A stretch of DNA of 64,000 bases from an uncultured Rubrobacteraceae bacterium (GCA_902806085.1 CADCVH010000102.1:1-64000), one strand, 5' to 3'; shown: positions 22,443 through 31,424, counted from the first letter of the stretch. Program-made: numbers and translations. Notes: a model not told the origin generated them from the sequence alone.

Positions 22443-23129
22443 TTAACCCACCGGCCATTCTTCGAGGGTCCATCCCATGTTCCAGAACATCCACTCGTAG
22501 CGGGCGGTGGTGGTGAAGGCCTCCGTTGCCGCGGCCCTTCTCGCCGGGTCCAGGTCTCGGCAGGCGTGGTCCGTAAGGTCGAGGACGGCTTGGACGGTGG
22601 CGCCGAACTCCTCGCCGCCGTAGGTCTCGATCCAGCGCGCGTAGCGCGGGTCCGGGGAACCGCCTTCGACGAGCGCCTTGCCGACCTCGGCGTAGATCCA
22701 GTAGCACGGCAGCACCGCCCCGAGTACCTCGTGGTACTCGCCGAGCGCCGCCGTCCGGAGCAGGAAGCTGGTGTAGGCGAGGGTCGTCGGCGCTTTGGGC
22801 GTCCTGTCCACCACGTCTTCGGGGAGGCCGAAGTCCTTGAGGAAGGCCTCGTGCAGGCTCCTCTCGACGGCGATGGCCCCCGTGGCGTGACCGGCGAACA
22901 TGAGGAAGGCGTCTTCCTGCGGGGAACGTATGCCGGCGAGGCCCAGGGCGCGGGCGTAGTCCCTGAGGTACAGGGCGTCCTGCAGGACGTAGTGGCGGAA
23001 GCACCCGTCGGGCAGGGAGCCGTCCTTGAGGCCCTCGATGAACGGGTGCTTCAGGATCTCCGCGTAGATCGGTTCGGCCGAGCGCCAGAGCTCGGCCGTG
23101 AATCCTTCGCGCGCGCCGGTATAGGTCAA
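22443..23129 (-). CDS. tenA: TenA family aminopyrimidine aminohydrolase / thiaminase II
   Basis: TenA releases HMP from degraded thiamine (formylaminopyrimidine route) for salvage. The 228-residue all-helical protein shows HPFIEGLKDGSLPDGCFRHYVLQDALYL, FLMFAGHATGAIAVE and LGAVLPCYWIYAEVG. The last holds the catalytic cysteine. WIETYGGEEFGATVQAVLD and the C-terminal FTTTARYEWMFWNM with the active-site glutamate follow. The TTG start has GGGAG six bases upstream. It is convergent with chaB, in the thiamine neighbourhood but without an obvious riboswitch of its own. Confidence 0.94.
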   Translation of the reverse strand: MTYTGAREGFTAELWRSAEPIYAEILKHPFIEGLKDGSLPDGCFRHYVLQDALYLRDYARALGLAGIRSPQEDAFLMFAGHATGAIAVERSLHEAFLKDFGLPEDVVDRTPKAPTTLAYTSFLLRTAALGEYHEVLGAVLPCYWIYAEVGKALVEGGSPDPRYARWIETYGGEEFGATVQAVLDLTDHACRDLDPARRAAATEAFTTTARYEWMFWNMGWTLEEWPVG

Positions 23130-23607
23130 GGAACTCCCATCCTGGTTTGCGTACCGCGGACCATTTTACGCCCACCCGACAGCGGCTTTCAGCGACCTTG
23201 GGCCTCCTGATCGACGGGACGATAATCCGCAAAGTCGAGGTGCTGCGGGGCACGAGGCTTTGAGGTGCCAGGTTTTGGGGTTTGGGGCTGTTGCTGGGGC
23301 CCGTGGCCCGAAGCTTCCCCCAGAGCATCTCCCCTGCAAGCCGCCGTGGGATGTTTTTGTGGTGGGCAAGACCTGCCTGTTCTGTGTCGGCGGCGTCTTT
23401 GCGGCGGTTAGGGCCTCCTGAGGTTCTGGCCGCCTGCCCGGGATGGCGGACGCCGCTGGCCGGGTCGAACGCGACGATGCGGGCGCCCGTCTCGGCGCCG
23501 TGCCCGGCGTCGCCCCCCGAGAGGAGCAGGACCACCAGCGCCACCATCAGCGTACCGGCCGGGACGAGGCCGCCCGCCGCGGCCTTTACTACCGGTTCAC
23601 CATAAAG
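23130..23607. other. non-coding gap with repeat and a short membrane-like reading frame
   Basis: No well-supported gene was found. On the minus strand near 23460-23580 a frame reads KAAAGGLVPAGTLMVALVVLL and then GARIVAFDPASG, a single hydrophobic segment that may be a gene remnant. An AGGTTTTA-type repeat copy (AGGCTTTGAGGTGCCAGGTT) lies at 23255-23274. Confidence 0.4.
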
Positions 23608-24624
23608 CTACCGCCGGGACGCCGTCGCGCCCGCCCTCTGCTCGCGCACGTAGGAGATGACGCGGTTCAGGATGTCGTCGAGCGTGTTCTCGGGGCTCCA
23701 GCCGAGGAGCGAGTTCACGCGTCGGGTGTCGGGCTTGCGGCGCTCCATGTCCTCGTAGCCGGGGTCCTGGTACGCCTTGGAGTAGGGGACGAGCACGATC
23801 TCGGACGAGGAGCCGGTCATTATCTTGATGCGCTCGGCGAGCTCCCTGATGGAGACCTCCTCGGTGCTGCCGACGTTGTAGACCTTGCCGGGGGCGTCGG
23901 GGTGCTTGGCGAGGCCGGCTATGGCCCTTACCGCGTCGGCGACGTCGCAGAAGCAGCGCCGCTGGGTCCCGTCGCCGTAGACGGTTATCCGCTCGTCGTC
24001 CAGGGCCTGGTTTACGAGGCGGGGGATGACCATGCCGTAGTGGCCGGTCTGGCGGGGACCCGCGGTGTTGAAGAGGCGGAAGGGGACTACCGGCAGGCCG
24101 TACTCCTGGTGGTAGGCCAGGCCGTAGAACTCGTCCATCATCTTGGAGGCGGCGTAGGCCCAGCGGCTCTCGGAGGTGGCGCCCAGCACCACGTCGTCTT
24201 CTTCGGAGAAGGGGACCCTGCGCCCCTTCCCGTAGACCTCCGAGGTGCTGGCGAGGAGTATCTTCTTCTCGTGGCGCCGCGCCGCCTTCAAGACGGTCTC
24301 CGTGCCGACGACGTTGTTCTCTAAGGTGCGCACGGGCTGCTCCAGGATGAGCTTCACCCCCACGGAGGCCGCGAGGTGGATGAGCACGTCGGCGCCCGAC
24401 GCCAGCTCGTCCACGAGGTCGGCGTCGGTAATGTCGCCGTGCACGAGCTCGAAGCCAGGATGGTCCAGGAGGTGGTCTATGTTGTCCATCCGGCCCGTGG
24501 AGAAGTCGTCGAGTGCCACGATCCGGTTCCCCTCGGCGAGCAGCACGTCCGCGAAATGGGAGCCGACAAAACCGGCGCCCCCCGTCACCAGGTACGTCCG
24601 CGCCTGCTCATCAGGTCTCTGCAT
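23608..24624 (-). CDS. NAD-dependent sugar epimerase/dehydratase
   Basis: This 338-residue extended SDR acts on nucleotide sugars. It has YLVTGGAGFVGSHFADVLL for NAD binding, LIHLAASVGVKLIL, LASTSEVYGKG and the catalytic Tyr and Lys in AYAASKMMDEF. FRLFNTAGPRQ and RCFCDVADAVRAI follow. It most resembles UDP-glucose 4-epimerases and UDP-glucuronate decarboxylases; the exact product is not clear. GGGAGGAAT precedes the ATG. It lies near a UDP-sugar dehydrogenase on the same strand, which suggests a glycan pathway. Confidence 0.88.
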   Translation of the reverse strand: MQRPDEQARTYLVTGGAGFVGSHFADVLLAEGNRIVALDDFSTGRMDNIDHLLDHPGFELVHGDITDADLVDELASGADVLIHLAASVGVKLILEQPVRTLENNVVGTETVLKAARRHEKKILLASTSEVYGKGRRVPFSEEDDVVLGATSESRWAYAASKMMDEFYGLAYHQEYGLPVVPFRLFNTAGPRQTGHYGMVIPRLVNQALDDERITVYGDGTQRRCFCDVADAVRAIAGLAKHPDAPGKVYNVGSTEEVSIRELAERIKIMTGSSSEIVLVPYSKAYQDPGYEDMERRKPDTRRVNSLLGWSPENTLDDILNRVISYVREQRAGATASRR

Positions 24625-25065
24625 CAAAGATTCCTCCCGGGTGCCACCGACATGCCACACGTTGCCCTTAGCCCGCCCGCACTACCACGGGTGTGCCCGG
24701 CCCACGGATGACGTCCACCGGCAGCCCGCGCCGGTATGTTACACGGGCCGGAACGGCCCCCGGGGTGATACCGCTTACCCCCGGGGGCTCACGTCGTCTT
24801 CTCCGTGTCGGGTCCGAACGGCGTTTTGGGGCCGGAGGGTTGGCGGGGCGCGAGCTCCGTCACCCCGATGACCCCGTTGAGGGGCATGCGGATCAGGTGC
24901 GACATGCTCGCAAAGGAGTCGCCGGTTCTCAGGACGGGGGAATGCCGCCGTCCTGCCCCAGGCCACGCCTTCTTCCGCCCGACCATCCGCGGTCCGTGTC
25001 GTCCCCGCTATCCTGCTGCACCGCTCGTTCCCCTTCGGTAGCATCGTCCCCGGTGATGGGTCGCA
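24625..25065. other. gap holding a histidine-kinase relic
   Basis: No intact gene was found between the epimerase and dehydrogenase genes. The only recognisable content is a fragment of a histidine kinase dimerisation domain on the minus strand (see 24852-24917). Confidence 0.5.
24852..24917 (-). pseudogene. fragment of a histidine kinase H-box
   Basis: Translated on the minus strand, the segment reads SFASMSHLIRMPLNGVIGVT then EL. This closely matches the H-box of hybrid histidine kinases ([22 protein letters not shown]), with the phospho-accepting His kept but the following Glu and Thr replaced by Leu and Met. Nothing upstream or downstream in the frame resembles the rest of a kinase, so it is a relic of about 22 codons. 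Confidence 0.55.
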
Positions 25066-26334
25066 TCAGAGGACCTCCACGTTCTTCGGCAGCCGTCCCA
25101 ACCTTTTGCGCACGGCGTTGCGGAGGTCCACCACGAGGGGCGCCTCCCGGACGACCGAGCCGAGGTCCACGGCGTCGTGGTCCGTGACGATGACGGCGCA
25201 GTCGGCGCCGGTGAGCTCCCCGTTCGAGAGCGGGGTGGAGGAGGCCTTCTCGGCGGCCAGCTCGGGGACGTGCGGGTCGTGGTAGGAGACCCTGGCCCCG
25301 GCCTCGCGCAGCAGCTCGAAGATCTTGAGCGCCGGGCTCTCCCTGGTGTCGCCCACGTTCGGCTTGTAGCTGACACCGAGCAGCAGCACGCGGCTGCCGT
25401 TCAGGGGTTTTCTGCGGACGTTGAGGGCCGCGGAGATGCGGGAGACGGCGTGGTATGGCATGTTCACGTTCACCCGGCCGGCCAGCTCGATGAACTCGGT
25501 GGTCATGTCGAAGGCGCGGGCCCTCCAGGAGAGGTAGAACGGGTCTATCGGGATGCAGTGGCCGCCGAGGCCGGGCCCTGGGTAGAACGGCATGAACCCG
25601 AAAGGCTTGGTCCTGGCCGCCTCGACGACCTCCCACACGTCCACGCCCATCCTGTTGCACAGAAGGGAGATCTCGTTGATAAGAGCTATGTTGACCCCGC
25701 GGAAGATGTTCTCAAGAAGCTTGGAGAACTCGGCGCTCTCCGGCCCCGAGACGACGTGGACCTCGTCGACCACCGTCTCGTAGAGCGCCGCCGCCCGGCG
25801 GGTGCACTCGTCGGTGATCCCGCCGACGACCTTTGGCGTGTTGCGGATGGTGTAGCGCTTGTTGCCGGGGTCCACGCGCTCCGGCGAGAAGGCGAGGAAG
25901 AAGTCCTCCCCGACCCGGCGACCGCCCCCTTCCAGGATCGGCATCAGCACCTCGCGGGTGGTCCCCGGGTAGGTGGTGCTCTCCAGCACGACCAGGGCCC
26001 CGGGCCGGACGCTGCGCGCCGTCTCGCGGGCGCCCGCGACGAGCATGGAGAGGTCCGGCTCGCGGTTGGCATCCAGCGGCGTCGGTAGGCAAATGATGAC
26101 CGCATCCACCCCGCCAAGCGCCGAGTAGTCGTCGGTTGCCCGTATCGCGCCCGAGGACACGAGTGGAGCCAGGCGTTCGTCGGCCACGTCCTCCACGTAG
26201 GATTCGCCCTTGGCCAGGGCGGACAGCTTGTCCTGGCTCTTCTCCACGCCTGTCACGCGCAGCCCGGCCTCGGCGAACTCTATCGCGAGCGGCAGGCCCA
26301 CGTAGCCCATCCCCACCACGCCTACATCGTTCAT
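25066..26334 (-). CDS. nucleotide sugar dehydrogenase (UDP-GlcNAc/ManNAc 6-dehydrogenase type)
   Basis: The 422-residue enzyme oxidises a UDP-hexose at C6 in two NAD-dependent steps. It has VGVVGMGYVGLPLAIEFAEAG, VIICLPTPLD and VLESTTYPGTT. FLAFSPERVDPGN and the active-site cysteine motif GLGGHCIPIDPFYL are present, as is the C-terminal LLGVSYKPNVGDTRESPA. Features fit the WbpA/TuaD/VipA group. The ATG overlaps the stop codon of the preceding sensor-like gene as ATGA, so it is translationally coupled. Confidence 0.94.
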   Translation of the reverse strand: MNDVGVVGMGYVGLPLAIEFAEAGLRVTGVEKSQDKLSALAKGESYVEDVADERLAPLVSSGAIRATDDYSALGGVDAVIICLPTPLDANREPDLSMLVAGARETARSVRPGALVVLESTTYPGTTREVLMPILEGGGRRVGEDFFLAFSPERVDPGNKRYTIRNTPKVVGGITDECTRRAAALYETVVDEVHVVSGPESAEFSKLLENIFRGVNIALINEISLLCNRMGVDVWEVVEAARTKPFGFMPFYPGPGLGGHCIPIDPFYLSWRARAFDMTTEFIELAGRVNVNMPYHAVSRISAALNVRRKPLNGSRVLLLGVSYKPNVGDTRESPALKIFELLREAGARVSYHDPHVPELAAEKASSTPLSNGELTGADCAVIVTDHDAVDLGSVVREAPLVVDLRNAVRKRLGRLPKNVEVL

Positions 26335-26963
26335 AGTGCTCCTCCCACGTCCTGCTGCTCCGGCGGATAGACGGCCCTACGCCGGACTATGGACAATACA
26401 GGCGTCCCCGGCGCTGTTCTGCTCCACATTTCGGTATCGCCGGGCGGCTCCCGGGACGTGAGGGGCGCCCCGTTGCGGTCCTTCGGGTGCGCCCTGACGG
26501 TGTTCCTGCCGGTCCCTTTGGCCTCGTAGAGCGCGGCGTCGGCCTCCCTGAGCAGGCCGTCCACGTCGCTCGCTTGGCCGGCCCGCTCGTCCATCAGGGC
26601 CCTGCCCAGCGCGACGTACTCCGCGTAGATGGAGTCGATGCGGTCCCCGAGCACCCCACCCTCCCGGGTCTCGACCAATTCGTCGTAGCGGGCCTTGAAC
26701 CTATCGAAGTCCGCCCTGTCGTTGGCGAACTGCTCGCGGTAGCGGGGCTCGCCGGTCTCCAGGTAGTCGAGGACGTCGCGGCTGATCTCGACCGTGTTGA
26801 TCTCCACCTCGAAGGAGGCCGCGCGGGTGGGCTCCTCGACGCTCACTATCTCTTCGAGGCTCGTGTCGATGGACCTCTGGCTAAGGAAGACGACGAGGCA
26901 GGCGACGGCGAAGAGCAGGATCAAGACCCCGAACCCCAGCCACAGCTTGCGCGCTATCGTCAT
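26331..26963 (-). CDS. membrane sensor domain fused to the tail of a GGDEF domain (deletion product)
   Basis: Residues 1-30 form a transmembrane signal anchor (LWLGFGVLILLFAVACLVVFL). Residues 31-130 are a CHASE3/four-helix-bundle type extracytoplasmic sensor (SIDTSLEEIVSVEEPTRAASFEVEINTV...). Residues 137-157, LLREADAALYEAKGTGRNTVR, are the very end of a GGDEF diguanylate cyclase domain, whose GGDEF catalytic part is missing. The last 50 residues have no recognisable domain. It looks like an internal deletion that joined a sensor to a cyclase tail. It is translationally coupled to the downstream dehydrogenase by an ATGA overlap. Confidence 0.8.
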   Translation of the reverse strand: MTIARKLWLGFGVLILLFAVACLVVFLSQRSIDTSLEEIVSVEEPTRAASFEVEINTVEISRDVLDYLETGEPRYREQFANDRADFDRFKARYDELVETREGGVLGDRIDSIYAEYVALGRALMDERAGQASDVDGLLREADAALYEAKGTGRNTVRAHPKDRNGAPLTSREPPGDTEMWSRTAPGTPVLSIVRRRAVYPPEQQDVGGAL

Positions 26964-27110
26964 GCTCTACCCCTCGGGCGCCGTCGGACCACCGTTCGTC
27001 CGCGACCTTCCGCGTTCCCGGCCCCACACGTTCGACGCGTATTGTTCGACGCGTATTCTACGAGAACGGAATATAAAGGACTATATGCCCCCGGGCAGAA
27101 CCTACGCGAC

Positions 27111-27896
27111 TCAGGCGCGCGGAAGGCGGACGGTGAAGGTGGTGCCCTCGCCCGCGACGCTCTCCACGCTAACCCGCCCCCCGTGGTTCTCGGCCACGTG
27201 CCTGACTATCGAGAGGCCGAGGCCCGTCCCGCCGGTCGCCTTGGAGCGCGCCTTGTCCACCCTGTAGAAACGCTCGAAGATGCGCGAGAGCTTCCCCTCA
27301 GGGATGCCTATGCCCGTGTCCGTGATGCTGATGATGATCTCCGAGCCCTCTGTCCCCCCGGTGACCTCGACCCGCCCGCCCGCCGGCGTGTACTTGACGG
27401 CGTTATCCACCAGGTTAGTGAACATGGAGTTGAGTTGGGTCTCGTCGCCGCGCACGGTGTAGCGGGCGGCCTTGCCGAAGCGCTTCCACTGGAGGGTGAT
27501 GTCTTTTCTGCGGGCGACCCTCCTCATGCCCGAGAGCACGCTCATGAGGACGCCGCGGACGTCCACGAGGGTCGGGTACTCGGTCTTCTCCTGGCTCTCC
27601 AGCCGGGCCAGGTCCAGAAGGTCCGTGATCAGGTTGGCGAGGCGCTCGGTCTCCCTTTTTAGCTGGGCGGCGAAGAGGCGCGCCTGTACCGGGTCCTCGT
27701 CCAGGCTCTCCTCCAGGCTCTCGGCGAGGAGTTTGAGGCTGGTGGCCGGGGTCTTGAGCTCGTGGGAGACGTTCGCGACGAAGTCGCGCCGGATCTTGTT
27801 GACCCTCTGCAACTCGTCCGGGTTGAAGGGACCAGGCCTCGCCGTCCCGCGACCGGGGGGATCGGGCTCCGGGGGGTTGTGCCTCTCCAGCGCCAA
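27111..27896 (-). CDS. sensor histidine kinase, PhoR-like, cytoplasmic
   Basis: The 261-residue kinase has the H-box RRDFVANVSHELKTPATSLKL near residue 40. Its ATPase motifs are N-box NLVDNAVKYTPAGG, G1 ITDTGIGIP, F-box FERFYRVDKARS and G2 GGTGLGLSIVRHV. These resemble PhoR/SenX3-type partners of OmpR regulators. There is no transmembrane or PAS sensor region N-terminal to the H-box, so it is shorter than usual PhoR proteins. The TTG start lies three bases after the stop of its response regulator. Confidence 0.92.
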   Translation of the reverse strand: MALERHNPPEPDPPGRGTARPGPFNPDELQRVNKIRRDFVANVSHELKTPATSLKLLAESLEESLDEDPVQARLFAAQLKRETERLANLITDLLDLARLESQEKTEYPTLVDVRGVLMSVLSGMRRVARRKDITLQWKRFGKAARYTVRGDETQLNSMFTNLVDNAVKYTPAGGRVEVTGGTEGSEIIISITDTGIGIPEGKLSRIFERFYRVDKARSKATGGTGLGLSIVRHVAENHGGRVSVESVAGEGTTFTVRLPRA

Positions 27897-27899
27897 ACG

Positions 27900-28613
27900 C
27901 TACCCCGGTTGCCCGGCGCCGGCCCTAAGCCTGGCCTCGAAGCGGTATCCGAGGCCCCGCGCGGTGTGGATGTACTCGTAGGCGCTCTTCTCTTCGAGCG
28001 CCGCCCGGATGCGGCGTATGTGCACGTCTATGGTGCGCGAGGAGCCAACGCCCGCGTGCCCCCACACCTCCTTGGCGAGCTCCTCCCGGCTCCGGAGCTC
28101 ACCCGGCGTCGAGGCGAGGGCGGCCAGGAGCTCGAACTCCTTGAGGCGCAGGTCCAGGGGTTCGTCGCCCGCGCGGGCCGTGAAGTTCTTCGTGTCCAGT
28201 TGGAGGTCGCCGGCCTCGATGACCTTGCCCCGCCCGCCCGTCTCGCCCCTCTTCAGGTTCGCGTTGATGCGGGCGACGAGCTCCTTCATCCCGAAGGGCT
28301 TCGTCACGTAGTCGTCGGCCCCTGCCTCGAAGCCGCGGACCTTGTCCTCCTCGGCGTCCTTGGCCGTGATCATGACGATCATCACGCCTGCGTCGCGCTC
28401 GCGTATCCTCTCGCACACCTCTATCCCGGACTCGCCGGGGAGCATGATGTCTAGCAGGATCAGGTCGGGCCTGAGCTTGCGCGCCATCCTCAAGGCCTCG
28501 GCGCCGGTCGTCGCCTGGCTCACCCCGAAGCCGTTGCGGGAGAGGTTGTAGGCGAGGGTGCTCATGATGACCTCGTCGTCCTCGACTATCAGGATCTCCG
28601 CCGCACTCGTCAC
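27900..28613 (-). CDS. OmpR-family response regulator, PhoP/PhoB-like
   Basis: The receiver domain has ILIVEDDEVI, the phospho-acceptor aspartate in LILLDIMLPGESG (about residue 55), the Thr in VMITAKD and the Lys in DYVTKPFGM. The winged helix includes LRLKEFELLAALAS and VGSSRTIDVHIRRIRAALE, ending YIHTARGLGYRF. GTG 28613 is chosen because AGGAGAGGG lies upstream and the receiver begins directly. Two 11-base-spaced direct repeats (28687-28703) upstream of a TATACT promoter suggest autoregulation in the manner of PHO boxes. Confidence 0.93.
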   Translation of the reverse strand: MTSAAEILIVEDDEVIMSTLAYNLSRNGFGVSQATTGAEALRMARKLRPDLILLDIMLPGESGIEVCERIRERDAGVMIVMITAKDAEEDKVRGFEAGADDYVTKPFGMKELVARINANLKRGETGGRGKVIEAGDLQLDTKNFTARAGDEPLDLRLKEFELLAALASTPGELRSREELAKEVWGHAGVGSSRTIDVHIRRIRAALEEKSAYEYIHTARGLGYRFEARLRAGAGQPG

Positions 28614-28654
28614 CAAAACGTGCCCTCTCCTGCTGTTCCGACCGGACACACCGC

Positions 28655-28703
28655 AGTATAAACGGCCCCCTTCTGCGCTTCAGTTTTTTAACCAGCATTT
28701 AAC
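28655..28703 (-). promoter_or_regulatory. promoter and PHO-box-like direct repeats of the phoP-like gene
   Basis: On the minus strand GTTAAA occurs twice at exactly 11-base spacing (28703-28698 and 28692-28687). A TATACT -10 follows at 28660-28655. PhoB/PhoP-type regulators bind 11-base direct repeats that replace the -35 element, and these repeats sit about 27 bases upstream of the -10. Confidence 0.5.
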
Positions 28704-28962
28704 GGTGGGCGTCGAACACCCGGGGCGACGCCACCCTTCGTACACGGTACGGAAAGCCCCACGCCGTTCCCGGAGAGCAGCACCCGCGGGATCACGCCGG
28801 GCTGGAGTCGGCCCGAAATACCCCTGGATTAGTCCATTCGGGGGATTCGTCGGTCCTTCCGGCGGACTATGGTACGGACGTCACTAGTAGAGGAGCGAGA
28901 GGAACGCCAGGAGTTCGGAGCGGCACGCTTATTCGCCGACCACGACACGAAGGAGGAACGCC

Positions 28963-29782
28963 ATGGGAGCGCGAACCCAGGGGCCCGGCATGGGCGCCAT
29001 CAAGGAGCGCATGCAAAAGATCTGGACCTCCGGGGACTACGCGAAGATCGGCAACCCGCTCGTCATCATGGGCGAGAGGTTCTGCGAGGCGGTAGACCTG
29101 CGCGCGGGGGACAGGGTGCTCGACGTGGCGACCGGCAGCGGCAATACCGCCCTCTCCGCCGCCCGCCGCTTCTGCGCGGTGACCGGGATGGACCTCGCCC
29201 CCGAGTCCGTAGAACAAGCCCGCGAACGTCCGAGGCCGAGGGCATGGACGTAACCTTCGAGGTCGGCGACGCCGAGGACCTCCCTTACCCCGACGCCTCC
29301 TTCGACGTCGTCCTCTCCACCGTCGGGGTTATGTTCTGCCCGGACCAGGAGAGGGCCGTCGGAGAACTGCTGCGGGTCTGCCGACCCGGGGGCAAGATCG
29401 GGCCGCCAATTGGACGCCCGACGGCTTCACGGGCAACATGCTGCGCACCGTCGGCAAGCACGTCCCGCCTCCACCAGGCGTAAAGCCGCCCTCCCTTTGG
29501 GGTACCGAAGATCGGCTGCGCGAGCTCTTCGGTGAAGCGGTCCCCTCACTGGAGGCCACGCGCCGAAGCTACGTCTTCCGGTACCCGTCGGCCGAGCATT
29601 TCGTCGAGTGGTTCCGCGACTACTACGGCCCGACGATCAGGGCGTTCGCGGCCCTCGACGCGGAAGGGCAAGGCGCCCTCGCGCGCGACCTCAAAGAGTT
29701 GCTGGAGGAGCGGAACGTCTCGGGCGACGGCACGCTCGTCGTGCCGTCGGACTACCTGGAGGCGGTGGCCGTAAGGCGTTGA
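28963..29782 (+). pseudogene. SAM-dependent methyltransferase broken by two frameshifts
   Basis: Three consecutive frames together give one class I methyltransferase of about 270 residues. The first (28963 to about 29230) has [18 protein letters not shown] and [12 protein letters not shown]. The second (about 29238-29400) has [21 protein letters not shown] and [21 protein letters not shown]. The third (about 29415-29782) has [19 protein letters not shown] and continues to the stop. GGAGGAACG precedes the ATG. The family resembles UbiE/COQ5-like enzymes. The breaks may be mutations or sequencing indels; as it stands the gene cannot make the full protein. Confidence 0.75.
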
Positions 29783-30257
29783 TCGCTCTGTATATGAATA
29801 AAACAGAGGTCGGTGTTTCGCGCGGACGCTCTCGGAGGGCCGGCTAGAGGAGCGCTCCCGTCTCGGGGGGGCGTCGCCACACGCCCGTAGCCCGACCCGG
29901 GATACGCCCGCGCTGCCGTGCCGGTCGAGATCCTCGTAGCGCCTTCTCGGGGCCTCGCCCGGAGCATTCCGCAAGTGGCAGCTTCCCTTCCCCAAACGGT
30001 CGGCACGCGTCCGAGGCTGGCCCTTTCGGACCACGGGGCCTGCATCATTAGGACCGAAAATCCGGGGTTCGTGCCGCGCGACCCCACAATGCCGTTTACC
30101 GGGCAGGCCCTCCGGATACTGTTAGCGTAACCCCGCCCGGCAGGAGCGCCACGCCGGGGCGGTAGGGTCCGCCACGTCGGCGGGCGGCAAGAAGGGTTCC
30201 GCGAGGGACGAAAATCGATCGGGTGGCCCGCGGGTTCCCGAGAGGAGGTAAGCGCGG
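29783..30257. other. non-coding gap
   Basis: No gene, repeat or RNA was recognised in these 475 bases. A strong ribosome site (GAGGAGGTAA) at its right end belongs to the next gene. Confidence 0.4.
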
Positions 30258-31136
30258 ATGGGCAGGGGCAGAGACATGGACGGCGGCAGGCCGGTGGAGC
30301 CCGGGGACGCGAGGGCGCACGGCAACGACCCCGACGCGGTGGAGGTGCACCGCTCGGGCGGCACGTCGGGCGACGCGTCGGGCGGTTACGAGGTGCACCG
30401 TCCCGGCGAGCACCCGGCGGGCCTGGGGCCTGACATACCGGCCTCGGGGCCGACGAGGGGCACGACGGGAGGCCGGGAGCGCTACGAGGACGTCAACGTC
30501 TCCCGCGGGAGCACCGGCTCCGCCCCCCGGCGCGTGGGCGGCGGTCACGACAGCAGCGGCGGCGGGACCGCGGAGCTCTCCCCGTCGCGGCGCGACTCGA
30601 TCCGGTGGGGGCCGATCTGGGCCGGCCTGATCACGGCGCTCACCACCTTCTTGCTTCTGCAGCTCCTGGCCATAGGCCTCGGGCTGGTCGACGTCGGCCC
30701 GGGCTCCGACGGGGGCGGCGGCTGGGTGCCCGCGCTCATAGGCTTGATCGCCTTCTTCACCGGCGGCGCGGTCGCCGGGATGACCAGCGCCATCAGGGGC
30801 CCGGGATCCGGCCTGCTCAACGGCTTCATGGTGTGGGCCCTGGGGACCGTCCTGATACTGCTTCTCTCGGTCCTCGGCCTCGGCCAGCTCTTCGGGGCCC
30901 TGGGCAACGTGGCCGGCCAGGTCGGGCCGGGCGCCTTGAGCGGCGCCGCCAACAGCGCGCAGGGCGCCGCGCCCAACGTCAGCCCGCAGGAGGCGGAGTC
31001 CGCCCTTAGGGGCGGCGCCATCGGGGCGTTCTTCGGCCTGCTGTTCTCGGCGCTCGCGTCGATGCTCGGGGGCCTGCTGGGCGGGCGGGGCTCCGACCCC
31101 ATAGGCCGCCCGACCGACGCCCGCGCCGAGCGCTAG
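30258..31136 (+). CDS. hypothetical four-helix membrane protein with long polar N terminus
   Basis: The first 110 residues are hydrophilic and rich in Gly, Arg, His and Asp, with two near-repeats ending EVHR (AVEVHRSGG, YEVHRPGEH). Four hydrophobic segments follow: WAGLITALTTFLLLQLLAIGLGL, ALIGLIAFFTGGAVAGMTSAI, MVWALGTVLILLLSVLGL and IGAFFGLLFSALASMLGGL. A Gly-rich end closes the protein. It resembles uncharacterised YrzE-type actinobacterial membrane proteins. The ribosome site GAGGAGGTAA is near perfect. A terminator follows at 31222. Confidence 0.75.
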   Translation: MGRGRDMDGGRPVEPGDARAHGNDPDAVEVHRSGGTSGDASGGYEVHRPGEHPAGLGPDIPASGPTRGTTGGRERYEDVNVSRGSTGSAPRRVGGGHDSSGGGTAELSPSRRDSIRWGPIWAGLITALTTFLLLQLLAIGLGLVDVGPGSDGGGGWVPALIGLIAFFTGGAVAGMTSAIRGPGSGLLNGFMVWALGTVLILLLSVLGLGQLFGALGNVAGQVGPGALSGAANSAQGAAPNVSPQEAESALRGGAIGAFFGLLFSALASMLGGLLGGRGSDPIGRPTDARAER

Positions 31137-31221
31137 AAGGGGCCACAAGCAGGGGCCACGGGCGCGCCCGTTCCCTCGGCCACTTTGCCGCGGGTTCGCG
31201 CGCGCCGCCTACCCTGAACAC

Positions 31222-31268
31222 CCTCCCGCCGGGCGTGCTCCAAGTCCGCCCGGCGGGAGGTCTTGTTC
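31222..31268 (+). terminator. rho-independent terminator
   Basis: A 14-bp perfect stem (CCTCCCGCCGGGCG at 31222-31235 with its complement at 31247-31260) is followed by TCTTGTT. It lies about 85 bases after the membrane protein gene. Confidence 0.75.
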
Positions 31269-31424
31269 GAGAAGACGGCCCTGCACGACCTCAGCCCGGA
31301 GGGGATCGCGGCGTGCCCGGCGGGTACGCCCCGTGCTTCCCGACGGCCAAACGACGGGCGACCGGGAAGGTCACCCTCGCCGTCGCTACAATGCGGCGGA
31401 CGGGACCCGCGCGGAGGGGGCATC

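Noticed and set aside
24789-25044. Intact small gene between the epimerase and dehydrogenase
   Set aside because: Only the H-box-like 22 residues are recognisable; flanking residues are low-complexity and there is no ribosome site.
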